Part shown: positions 1 to 9,412 of the stretch, one piece after another
How positions within the stretch are numbered: position 1 is the first letter of the stretch
Layout: every line of letters begins with the position of its first letter
From: Collybiopsis luxurians FD-317 M1
Lineage: Eukaryota > Basidiomycota > Agaricomycetes > Agaricales > Omphalotaceae
Direction: 5' to 3'
Assembly: GCA_000827265.1 (NCBI GenBank)
Contig: KN834846.1
Span: forward strand, 133,202-156,248
Length of the DNA stretch: 23,047 nt
Program-made: the position numbers and the translations under genes
Notes under the pieces: generated by a model
What the model was told of the DNA's origin: nothing
Databases searched by the model: none
The model's input: only the letters and a program-made list of their open reading frames with translations

Positions 1-33
1 GCGATTATCAAGAAAACAAGTATACCATTGCTC

Positions 34-627
34 ATTTGGTCCCGATAGCTTCGCAAGTTCCACAATGACCGTGACATTTCCCGATAATCGCTGTCAAATA
101 CTAGTAAGACCACAGATAAGCTGGACGGGCTTAGCCAGGAACAACGTTGACCAAATAGTATAGACCGCGACCATAGGCAAGTCCTATTGTAGATTTTACG
201 ATGTTGACCCTCCAAGAGTCCGAACCCCGAAATCAATCAGGATTCAGAGTCAGAGGGATTTGGTCCCGAGAGCTTCGCAAGATCCACGATGACCGTGACA
301 TTTCCTCCATAATCACTGTCAAATACTAGTAAGACCACAGACAGGCTGGATGGGCTGGACCAGGAACGACGCTGACCTATATCGTAATGCAATTTTCATG
401 GGCATTTGTGAGATTGGCACATCAAAGTGTGTAATGCTAAGCTGCATGTTCCTATATGATCCTGTAGGAATACAGCTGCCTAAGATCTGAAGGGCTTCAA
501 TGATTGGAGCATTTACCAATATAAAAGTATAGACCACGAGCATAGGCAAGTCCCATTGCAGATTTTTACGATTTTGACCCTTAAATAGTCCGAGTCCCGC
601 AATCAGTTAGGGTTCAGAGTCAGAGGG
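34..627. repeat. Imperfect tandem duplication, 224-bp unit, two copies
   Basis: Copy 1 spans 34-257 and copy 2 spans 258-627. Both begin ATTTGGTCCCGA and end with TTCAGAGTCAGAGGG. They share long blocks such as CTTCGCAAG, GACCGTGACATTTCC, CTGTCAAATACTAGTAAGACCACAG and CATAGGCAAGTCC, with scattered substitutions. Copy 2 is 146 bp longer because of an insertion after GACC at 374-377. No coding frame runs through either copy. They could be remnants of an LTR or of a tandem satellite; the sequence alone does not decide. Confidence 0.85.
378..524. mobile_element. Short MITE-like insertion inside repeat copy 2
   Basis: Aligning the two tandem copies shows about 146 extra bases in the second copy between GACC (374-377) and AAAGTATAGACC (525 on). 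The ends are imperfect inverted repeats. The left end reads TATATCGTAATGC; the reverse complement of the right end reads TATATTGGTAAATGC, and the similarity continues weakly for about 25 bases. A short ACC occurs on the left flank and near the right end, so a 3-bp target duplication is possible, but the exact edges are ambiguous by a few bases. Too short to encode a transposase, so if mobile it would be non-autonomous. Confidence 0.5.
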
Positions 628-1110
628 GGTTCAAGCCACAAATTTCCGTTAGCCATTTCCCATTCAATGACTGTTCAAGTGCACTATTGCAGCTTCTTAG
701 ACTTTGCTGATGAGCTCCGCTATCGAGCCATTGTTGACACTGCACTCTCGAGAACCAGATCTCATGAAATATGCCGCACTGCACGGATGTCTAAGGTTAG
801 ACACAAGGCTTGCAGTCACATTGGCACATTGTTTGCATAAGGTTTGACTGTCTAATCTACTACACCCCTTTTTTTGTTCACTGTCCATCATTGCTCCTTC
901 AACTACTTAATCTATAGAAAATTCCATTACTCGAGTCCCATCCTGATGAATAAGTGGTGTCGCAGTTGAATCCAGTTATTTCATTCTCAGAGTCATCGAT
1001 GTCTGTTCAACAGCTAGAATGATCCATGTATACCGTCGATTGACAGCATTCAGGTAGGAAATATCCGAAAACGAGATCTCATGCAACAACATGGGAAATT
1101 CATAAGCTTG
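628..1110. other. Region upstream of the inhibitor gene, no gene recognised
   Basis: Only short frames of at most 70 codons are present, on the minus strand (697-891 and 976-1185). Neither resembles a family I know, and I could not join them with good splice sites. CpG dinucleotides occur at a normal rate here, unlike further right, so this may be ordinary host promoter or intergenic DNA. Confidence 0.5.
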
Positions 1111-1118
1111 TATAAAAG
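1111..1118 (+). promoter_or_regulatory. TATA box of the I66-like inhibitor gene
   Basis: TATAAAAG, a consensus TATA element, lies 66-73 bases upstream of the ATG at 1184. Transcription would start near 1140 and leave a 5' leader of about 40 bases, usual for a short fungal gene. Confidence 0.55.
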
Positions 1119-1183
1119 AAACCAGGATGAGTAAACAATTGCCCCCAAGCTCACTAAGAGTTTTCATATCCTGAAACAGCAGC

Positions 1184-1810
1184 ATGGTACACCAAGCTCA
1201 TTACCTCATTCTGAACTCTTCCAGACCAGTAGGTCGCCCTCTGGCTGAGGACAAAAGCAATCATCCGAAGCCTATCAAGTTGCTTACTACAAGTGCTCAC
1301 CAGGATGAGATCAGGGTTAGTCATCCTTCACCTCAGTACCAGTGTCCGTCACTTACTGTTGAGGTTTAGTGGGTCCTTGAAGGTAATCCCCACGGCTATA
1401 TTGCCAAAATTCGCGGCAACCCAACTGCTCCTGGACCTCCTCCTAAGCCCAATGACAAAGTCTTTGCTCTTCTGCTTGAGGAGGAGATACCGGAGGAATG
1501 GATTCTTGAACCTGTCCCACAGCATGGTGTAAACCATTATATGTGAGTGTGAGCCATTGTTGATTGTGAAATGAGAAATGACAATAGCATCTATTTCTTA
1601 AGCATTCTGACTCATGACCGTCAGAGGGGCTGGGTTACTCCCAAGGAAGAAGACGGGCAGGTAAACATGTTATTTTTCACATCAATTCAAAAGCCGCATG
1701 TCTAACTATTTGATCACCTAAAGATCAGCTGCCGACCCTTAATTGCTACTATGTCTATCCCACCTCAGTATGAATCAGGTGCCGTCTTTGAACTCAGGTG
1801 GGTGGAATAA
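1184..1810 (+). CDS. I66-family (mushroom beta-trefoil) serine protease inhibitor, four exons
   Basis: Exons 1184-1315, 1370-1542, 1603-1660 and 1724-1810 join in frame to 149 codons plus TAA. The three introns are 54, 60 and 63 nt, with GTTAGT, GTGAGT and GTAAAC donors and TAG/AAG acceptors. Residues 16-31 hold VGRPLAEDKSNHPKPI, the N-terminal signature I recognise from the basidiomycete I66 inhibitors (cospin, CnSPI and LeSPI type). Exon 2 begins WVLEGNP and contains EEWILEP, and the C-terminus is FELRWVE; the repeating W/hydrophobic strands fit a beta-trefoil. Length is close to the family's usual ~150 residues. There is no signal peptide, as is normal for these cytosolic defence and regulatory proteins, which inhibit trypsin-like proteases. 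No premature stop exists in the spliced frame and CpG content is normal, so the gene is probably functional. The family call is from memory of motifs, not from a search. Confidence 0.82.
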
Positions 1811-3874
1811 ACAAGGATAGGATATTCATTATCCTGGCCAAGGACCAATTCCTGGATAACCAGTTTACCATAATGTACTCTACTCTACTGTAGTACAACT
1901 ATGGAACACACATTTTTACTCCAGGGGAGGGGGGGCAATTATGTCCCTCTCAAGTCCCGACAAGGAAAAAGCAGAAAAAAAACCTTTCCAGGATCTTTGA
2001 GGATACAGGGTCTTCGCTATCCTTGACCTTCCAACTTGCATATGGATCTACAGTAGCCGAGGCACTGCGAGCTTGTCTGGACTCCATTTGGAGGGTCGCG
2101 AGGAGGACAATGTAATAGTAAACATATTCATCTGATCAGTCGGATTCTGGTGCATCAGTTCTTGGTCCCAAGCTGGTAATAAATCTTACCTTACCTTATC
2201 TTTATGGTTTGTTGCTCATTGATTAAGCCTGTTGTATAAAATAAAACCTCTTCAAAGTGGAAATTCTCTTTTTTGTTTTTTCTCTCTTTAGATTTCTGTG
2301 TCCCTCTTTTTTGGCATGGACATATGTTTGGCATGTACAAGTCCGGAGTCACAGTGTGATTTCTGAAATTTTTTCTGTGTCCTTCTTTTTTTGCCATCTG
2401 TGTAAGACTTCCTTGTACTTACGGTACATACAGTAAATCTTATAGTGTATGGTTACCCTATTGGTATCCATGAAGTACAGACAAGTGTGGTTTTTGCTAG
2501 TTTGCCTATGAATCACAGTCGATATAACTGATCCAAAGTATTTATATATATGCATGGGCACTATTCTAGGCCTTAGCTACAAAAAGCATTTTAAAAGAGA
2601 TGATTACTAGTACAGTCTGTTTGTAAATTTTACCCTGTTAATAAAATAGCACTATGTTGAGGATACAAGTCCTGCCTAGATACTACATATTGTGCTTGCT
2701 GTACATATCCGCGACCATAGTCAGTACTTCTTCTCAAGTTTTTCATTGCATATTCTACTTTCCATCTGCTCTGCTTGGGTTAGTAGGTACTCAGATGGAA
2801 GATATACATTACCTATGGACATTATTTAATGTACTGATATACATTTGTAGCCTTCAAAATTGTTCACACTACCTCATGTGCTTCTGAGGGTAAGTTGTTA
2901 CAATTATGTGCCAGTCTAACTATGTACTAAAATGTAGCATCTAGATCTGTATTTACATAATTCGACAGGTAAAAATTAATACACTAAGTTGTTCACACTA
3001 TCTTGTGTGCTTCTATCTACATGAATTGACACATTGTTTTAGTATCACTGTTCAGTATGCATCAGAGAGTAAAATTTGACACATCATGGTATTTAGTATA
3101 ACCAACATACATATAAGTTAACCTCTCATGGCAATAGCTGACCTTTGGCACTTCCAGTATTTCAATACTATTGCTGCAGTCACTGTATATTTGAGTCACC
3201 ACCTAGCGTGCACTATTTGTGCCCTCATTAGAGCTTGTAACATTAACACCAACCCTGTTGGAGATGGTTTTGAGCAGGAACAATATGGGGCATTTCAAAT
3301 AGTCATGAGTTTAAGGGGACTAATAAAAAGCAGGATGTAGCGGTGCAGTGCCACTACAGTTTCCTTGCTGGCTGAACTGGGATAACATGGACCCAGAAAT
3401 GGGGTATAAATATGTGTAGTGTTAGGCCCAACAAAGGACAGGTAGCCGAACTTGTTCAATGCATGCAATTCTGTCATGTTCTGTGTTTTGGATCACCGAA
3501 GTGTTACACAGGAGAAACATGTAGAAAAGAAACAGCGCCATAAGTAGTTCATGAAGCAGAAATTTTATCTTTAGTTTTCTTTTTTTACAGTTCCACTCCA
3601 GCCTGTAAGTACTTGGGAGAAGGCTCACCATCACCTATGAACTTTATACACCACAAGTAGGATTATGCAGTTTGGTCTTAATTATTTTTAATGATTTTGA
3701 CTTTTCATGCACTTTTGGCACACTTCGATGTATATAGCCTTAAGCCAGTGTACTCATGAATATAGTGCTCAATAAACCCCAGAATCTACAGGCCACATTG
3801 AGCTTTTATGTCCTAGGCCATGTGCATTCTGGTGCAAGTGATCAACCTTGAGAGCATAGATTGAGGGTGACTGG
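1811..3874. other. AT-rich stretch without convincing genes
   Basis: The longest frames are about 60-80 codons, on both strands, with no recognisable motif. It holds the G-run near 1923-1937, AATAAA at 2178-2183, a short AT alternation near 2544-2551 and the direct-repeat pair at 2860-3015. CpG is rare from about 2.2 kb on. It may be old TE sequence worn beyond recognition. Confidence 0.5.
2860..3015. repeat. Pair of imperfect direct repeats, 129 bp apart
   Basis: TTGTTCACACTACCTCATGTGCTTCT (2860-2886) recurs as TTGTTCACACTATCTTGTGTGCTTCT (2989-3015). Differences are C/T or A/G transitions. This suggests a local tandem duplication of about 129 bp that has since diverged. Confidence 0.55.
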
Positions 3875-5300
3875 CAAAGTAACTTGTCAGATTGAAACTC
3901 CACTAACTTGTCCTTACAAAAGTAACTTTTCAAGTTAGCAGAGTTTCAAAACTCAAACTCCGCTAACTTGTTAACTTGTCGTCAATAGTGCAGCTGCATC
4001 AGCTGCGCTCAAGGCAGACATTAGAGTTCTGCATAATGCTAAATCCATGCAGCCCTTGCTCTGGACCCTGAGTCCAATGTAATCCTCCTTCATAGCTGCA
4101 ATGGTATCATGTCAATTAATTAGAAAAATAAGCTCCATAATTCCAGGCTTTTACAGTAGCGAGTGAAGGCCCAATCACAGAAATCATTGCACAGGTGATA
4201 CAGTTAGAGCCTTGCATGATATGGAGCCCCTTCAAGATGTCTTGATATAAGATATAGCATTAAGGACAGTCAATCCAATACTACTGTAATACAGGCAATG
4301 TGCCTTAAATACTGGATATGTGCTCTAATCCTTTCTGGAAATTGGGGACTGCATTTTTAGAAAAGATGCTTCTCCTTCTGAACTGCCAATTGGCATTCTA
4401 ACTGTAAGCATACTCCAGGTTCACAATAACAATAGCTCTTGGAAGGCTTTCACTCAGTTACTGCCCCTGCACTCACTATGCTCATTTTGAACACTACATT
4501 TCATTTAATTGCATTTTGTCTTTCTATTCAAGGCAACACATTGGCATGTTAAGTAATTCCTGGGGTGTTCAAACTGCTTCAAATTGATTAAACTGGTAAT
4601 CTCATTCAAATTCTGGATGGATAGTGATGTTGATGCTCTGTTAAGAAATTTCCTTATCCTACGAGAGCTTAGTACTGTCCATGAGATCCCATTTGAATAT
4701 AGCTACCATGTTCCATACAGCCAGATTTGAGCATACTATATTTGGTTTTCCTTACCTATTTCATTTGCTTCTGCCCATGTTGTCAGCTTACAGATAAACT
4801 ATACCTACCACATCTGACCATCTCAGACCCTTGTCCACCATCAGCTGAGGTGAGTTGAACCATTCCTATGTACATACTTATACTGATAGTAGCTGCATTG
4901 ATATCCATATCTTAACAGATAGCATTCAGAAGGAGAAAGAATAGGTTTTGTCTACTTTTCAAATGAGATCTAGGAGCCATTTTATTTGTACATCAAGCAA
5001 TTACTTAAATACTATTAACTGCTTACAACTGGGAGTAGAAATGTCAAGGTACAATTAGAATTGAATTTTGAAAACTGGCAAAAAGATCTCTAACATATTC
5101 CACTTCAGAGCCCCATTCTCCTCAGGATTTGTGTAAAACAATGTATGAAGTGATGAATAACTCATTAATGAATTGATGACAATGTTTTAGTGAAGCTATA
5201 TTGTGCTGAGCCTCAGCAAGTTAAACTGTCAAGTGTGGGAAAAAAAGTTACTTGCAAGTAACTTAACTGAATTGAAAAAGTAATTTGACAAGTTACTTTG
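3875..5300. repeat. AACTTG-rich sequence with inverted ends (possible non-autonomous element)
   Basis: CAAAGTAACTTGTCA at 3875-3889 is matched by its exact reverse complement TGACAAGTTACTTTG at 5286-5300. Allowing one mismatch, the match extends to about 20 bases. Inside the left end, CACTAACTTGTCC, AAGTAACTTTTCAAGTTAGC and CGCTAACTTG repeat the same AACTTG word; the right end has a perfect palindrome. No ORF of note lies between the arms. The arrangement resembles a terminal-inverted-repeat element of about 1.4 kb, but it could equally be two independent copies of a short repeat family in opposite orientation. Confidence 0.45.
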
Positions 5301-5514
5301 CTCATGGTCTGGATTAAGCAGCAGCCTCAGCAGCTGTAAGCATGTGACTCACTTAGGGGACCTGTATAATGTAATCATTTACCAATATCCTCAACTGAGA
5401 AGCTTTAGTAGTGAACTAAACACAATTAATGAGCCGGAACAAAGTTTTAATGAGAGTTCCATTTTTCCGAGACTTGGCAAGTAAAGCTGTCAAGGGCAGG
5501 AAAAAAAAGTTACT
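5215..5514. repeat. Two direct copies of an ~38-bp repeat
   Basis: A block at 5215-5252 (GCAAGTTAAACTGTCAAG then a GGGAAAAAAAGTTACT end) recurs at 5476-5514 (GCAAGTAAAGCTGTCAAG then a GGAAAAAAAAGTTACT end). These belong to the same AACTTG/AGTTACTT repeat family as the inverted arms at 3875 and 5286, so a third copy lies outside the proposed element. Confidence 0.55.
5245..5264. repeat. Perfect 20-bp palindrome
   Basis: AAGTTACTTGCAAGTAACTT is identical to its own reverse complement. It lies beside the right arm of the inverted pair. Confidence 0.8.
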
Positions 5515-5539
5515 TTGCGCAAACTCGCGTAAACCTTAT

Positions 5540-6225
5540 TCAGACATTCTTGCAAAGTCTTGCAGTATCTCTACATATGTAGTAAATTTATTTCCTTGAC
5601 TCTTTGATCCTCTTTCTTTTGCCTTCCACCCCTTCCCCCAGTCTTCTGTCACTGTTATGGATGTACATGGTCCCACCAACATAAACCATCAATACCTACT
5701 TAAGTTCCTTTTTAGGCTGTGCTGAGTCCAAGAGAGGAGTTTACAATGTCATATGATAGAACAATATAAAGTCAATCTAGGTAGTAGCATCTACCTTTAA
5801 TTCTGTTCAATGAACAAGTCAGGGTTCTTTTTTGCAGCCTTATTATGATGTGGTATTGACCTTGCCTCAAAAAGTATGGTAGTACTAAGTACTTATTCCA
5901 CAGGAGAGTGGCATTGTTGAAAAAGAAAGGTGAATTGAAAAGCCTATGACAAAAGGTACTACAAGTATATACCAAACATGTACAAAGTTATAAATACTGT
6001 ATATCAGCGATGGAAGGTAAAATCAGAAAAGAAATAAATAAAGCAACAAATTTACAGTGAACTTTAGTAAATGCCCAGCTGCAAGCTTTCCTTGCCACAG
6101 TTGGGCTATCAGTACTACTGCACCTCTTTGCTACAAACCATCATCTCTCTTTCCTTTTTTACATTTACATACACATCCATTGCACTGGTCCTCCTTTTCC
6201 TGCTTAATTGTCCTTCACCAGCTGG
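5540..6225. other. Intergenic stretch, nothing recognised
   Basis: Short frames only (at most 79 codons). AT-rich with few CpG. It lies downstream of the minus-strand WD40 pseudogene, so any 3' untranslated sequence of that gene would fall at its right edge. Confidence 0.5.
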
Positions 6226-6954
6226 TTAATTTGAAAAATCCTCAATACAATTGGCCCAGTTCTCCCCATACACACACTCCCAGAAAGACAGTTTAGTGTA
6301 TCCATCACTTGATATAATGCATTTGGTCCCGGGGGTCCACAGAAACTTGCAATAAGATAGAGGAATCCAAACAATAGGATTTGAATTTCCAGGAAATTTG
6401 ATCCATCCATCAAGGGTTATAGTCCAATTTTCATAATCTAAGGAAAATTGTTGAACTGGGGAAGAAAGTCTTTAGAGAGAAGAACCCTTATCATTATCAA
6501 ATGTAGCTGCAGTTAATGCTAATGATGGAAACCCATCTGAATGGCCTCTTGGCAACTGCACACTGGCAGCAATATCCCAACTTCTTAAGGTTGAATCTAT
6601 ATAGCAACCTAACACAATCTTACTTCCATCAGATGAACAATCCACAGAAGTTGCCCAGCCTTCAAATGCTTGTAGGGGCTGGCCCAGCTGGACACCTGTG
6701 GCAGCATCCCATATCCTCACAGTCTGATTCTCAGATACTGATACAATTCTGGTTCCATCAGGTGAAAATGTTACTGAAGATACATTACTTATGTGACCAG
6801 CCAGGGTATGGCCCAACTGGTCAGTATAGACATCCCAAATCCTGATTTTATTAGCATAGAAAGTCACAATTTGGGTTCCATTAGGAGAGAATTTCACTGT
6901 AGAAGTATGTTTATCCTCAAGGATAATCTCAGTTCATGCATTTGTGGTTGTGTC

Positions 6955-7330
6955 ATTGATAAAACTCAATTTTATTTGGGTTTAAAAATCTAATATCTAA
7001 TAATTTCTACCCCTATACTTAAAGAGAGCTTAGGAACTTAGTACATTGTGCTTCATTGCACAGTTATTGTTTCAAGTTTAGTTCAGAAGTACCAGTTCAG
7101 AGAAAGAAAGTTAGTTAAGAAAGAGCAAAGTCATAGCAGGCCCAAGTTTTACAGAACTTGAGAAGCAAAATCTGTTAAATATTCTTTATTGTGTTTTGTG
7201 CAATTGTACATTGAATTTCTACTTTGAAAAGACCCCCTTGAACTTGAGTGTTTGACTTGAGAGTGTATTGGTATTGGTGTGTGTGTGTGTTTGTTGCACA
7301 TTCACTTTTACACTTAGCCCAGAGTCAGCA
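6955..7330. other. Foreign stretch interrupting the WD40 pseudogene
   Basis: WD40 homology stops at about 7340 and resumes at about 6950 on the minus strand. The 370 bases between are AT-rich, carry no WD40 motif and no long frame. Size and placement would suit a solo LTR or a small non-autonomous insertion, but I found no clear TG..CA ends or target duplication. It might instead be a badly diverged repeat unit. Confidence 0.4.
7277..7290 (+). repeat. (GT)7 microsatellite
   Basis: Seven consecutive GT dinucleotides within the stretch that interrupts the WD40 pseudogene. Confidence 0.8.
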
Positions 7331-8675
7331 TATCATCATATATATGCAGGGCCCCCCTATGTTTCTGCCAAAAATGCTGAACTGCAATTTTAGTCCCATT
7401 AGTGCCCCCAATTCAGAAAATGTCCTCATATCACTGTACATCCAACTGTGTGCCAGTCATTGCATCCCAGATGGCTACTCTGAAGTTCCTAGACTCTGGT
7501 AAACTGCTCTCCCAGGCTCTGATTACAATTTTAGTTCCATCAGAAGAAAAAGTTGTGAAATGGAAATGCCCATCCGGGGATCCACATAAAGGACCACAGA
7601 TCAGGCAACCTAGAGTGGCATCCCAAACCCAAATGCTTACTGTTCCTTTTCCCCAGTTCCTCAGTGCAATCTTAGAGCCATCAGGAGAAAACACTATATC
7701 ATCCATGGGAGCTTCCTCAAATGGTACACCATGCAATAGTTTAGCCGTAATTCCATCCCAAATCCTAACTTCACCATCATCAAACACTGTCCCTATTTTA
7801 GTTCAATCAGCTAAAAATGCTACTAAATAAACATTTCTTTCATGGTCTTCTTGAGAACTAGCAAGTAGGTCACCTGAAATGAAGTCATAAATTTGCAAGC
7901 TTCCTGTCTAATCAACAGCCAGAACTTTTGTTCCATCTAGATTAAGTGCCACTGAATGTAAAGGATTTCTGTTTGGAATGGAATCAGCAACCACCTGAGT
8001 TGCATCCCAGATCTTTATTGTTCCATCATCAGAGCCCAATATCATCTTACTTCCATCAAGAGAAAATGCTACTCCAATGACTGTCTCACTGTGCTTTTGT
8101 AAAGAATTGCAAATGTCTACCTGAAGGGATGTCAAAGATTTGCACAAATCCAGAATCTGTGCTGAGCACAATTTTGGATCCATTAGGAGACAAAGCTAAC
8201 AAAGATCCATTACTATATGTATTATTATCTTCCCAAGTACCACTTCCCACCTGTGTACCTGTGCTAACCTCCCAAATACTTAGAGAAATGTCAAACTCAT
8301 CCCAAGAGCCAGTTACAAGCTTGGCTCCATCAGAAGAAAATGCCACTATCTTTTTTTTTAAATGATAAACTCAGCCACTTGTTCACCTGTAAGAGTGTCC
8401 CAAATACTCACAGGCCTGTCACAAAAAGATAAAACAATTTGGGTACCATCAGGAGAAAGTGCTGCAGTGTTGACTTCACCCTCATCTCCCAGTTGAAATT
8501 GACATAGCCTTATACCAGTCCTAGTGTGGTCATGTTGACTGATGCACTCATGGAAGACCTCCGATGGCACTGATTCTTTTGCTGGTCAGTTTGCATTGAC
8601 TTTCAAAGCTGTCAGTCTAGGTGCTTCTGGATCCACCACCCTATTTGGGTTCCATATGTTTGAGTTTTCTTGTGA

Positions 8676-9412
8676 CAATTTTTATATTGTACTTATATTT
8701 CAGAGTTATATTAGTTTACTTATAATTAGGAATGGTTGTTTCTTGGTAAAAGTAGTAGGTTGGTATAAGAGGAGTACAGGAAGAAGAAGGACAGGGGATC
8801 AGCAGAGGGGGATTAGTGAGGAGTGGAGATACATCAAAGGAAGTACTGGAACTGAGAGTGTCCTTAGCTATGAATTCTTGGACTTTGTACATAAATGTAG
8901 ATAGGGATGGAGAAAAGGAAAACAATTTTTGACCCACTAAGATTCATATACCTGTGTGAGGTCTGATGAGGCCTCCAGCATTAGCCTTCTTTATGTTTAT
9001 CTCTGCAATGACAGAGTTCTCTCTCTATTTCTATTATCTCAACCTCCCTTGCTCCCTCTTCCATTGTGTTCAGTTCCAAAAGACTGTTTACACTTCCTTT
9101 TACTGTCCTCCTCTTGACCATGAACCCCCAGAACCTTACAAGGTTCAACTCCTTCTTCCACAGTGGTGACCATTGCAGGGGACACAGTTTTCTGTAGAGC
9201 TGGACCCCAATAATATACAGAAACTCTGGCTTATTGCAGCTATCAGTGCACAAGTTAAGCACATCCAAATAAAACTATACACTTGAAATTACCTTCGATC
9301 TGTACGTGGTACTGTCATCGTTCCCAGATTGACCACACTGCCAATACAGAATACCCCACCCTCAATTACACCTTCTTCTTCATCCCAGTCAAGTACCTCA
9401 TTGTTTAACCTG
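8676..9412 (+). other. Leader region of the gypsy element, possible 5' LTR remnant and primer-binding site
   Basis: No gene is recognised. TGTGACAATTTTTATATTG near 8671 could be the start of an LTR, and the CA at 9161-9162 followed by TGGTGACCATTGCAGG at 9164 has the shape of an LTR end plus a primer-binding site (TGG start). I could not find a second copy of this region downstream of the element, so the LTR reading is unproven. Purine-rich sequence lies around 8770-8830 and pyrimidine-rich around 9010-9070. Confidence 0.3.

Larger units (their letters stand above)
6226..8675 (-). pseudogene. Decayed WD40-repeat gene, C-terminal part of a NACHT-WD40 (NWD) type protein
   Basis: Reading right to left, about 12 WD40 units can be followed through several frames. 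Examples are LSPDGTQIVLSF..VSIWDTLTG (near 8450-8380), VAFSLDGSKMILGSDDGTIKIWD (near 8080-8000), VFSPDGSKIAL (near 7700) and VTFSPDGTRIVSVSENQTVRIWD (near 6780-6700). After a TAA at 6472-6474 the same frame continues into a tail with LDGWIKFPGN, IVWIP and CIISSDGYTKLSFWE, ending at TAA 6226-6228; this matches the conserved C-terminal tail I know from fungal NWD (STAND, NLR-like) proteins. The breaks are frameshifts near 8345 and 8110, in-frame stops (for example TGA near 6920 and 7430, TAG near 7910, TGA near 8590) and a ~370-base stretch without homology at 6955-7330. No NACHT/P-loop portion is visible; readable homology ends near 8675, just before the gypsy element. The NWD assignment rests on tail and repeat style only. 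Confidence 0.8.

Noticed and set aside
697..1185. Minus-strand short frames upstream of the inhibitor gene, with GTGAGC/TACAAG splice-like sites
   Set aside because: No recognisable protein motif, frames do not join convincingly, and they overlap the likely promoter of the plus-strand gene.
1923..1937. G-rich run as a possible G-quadruplex
   Set aside because: Only two G runs are present; four are needed.
2654..3340. Plus-strand frames of 77 and 70 codons with hydrophobic content
   Set aside because: AT-rich sequence gives such frames by chance; no promoter, splice sites or family resemblance.
3840..5540. CRISPR-like array from the repeated AACTTG blocks
   Set aside because: The repeats are irregular in spacing, length and orientation, and the genome is eukaryotic.
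6516..8365. Several plus-strand frames across the WD40 region
   Set aside because: They are antisense shadows of the minus-strand WD40 repeats.
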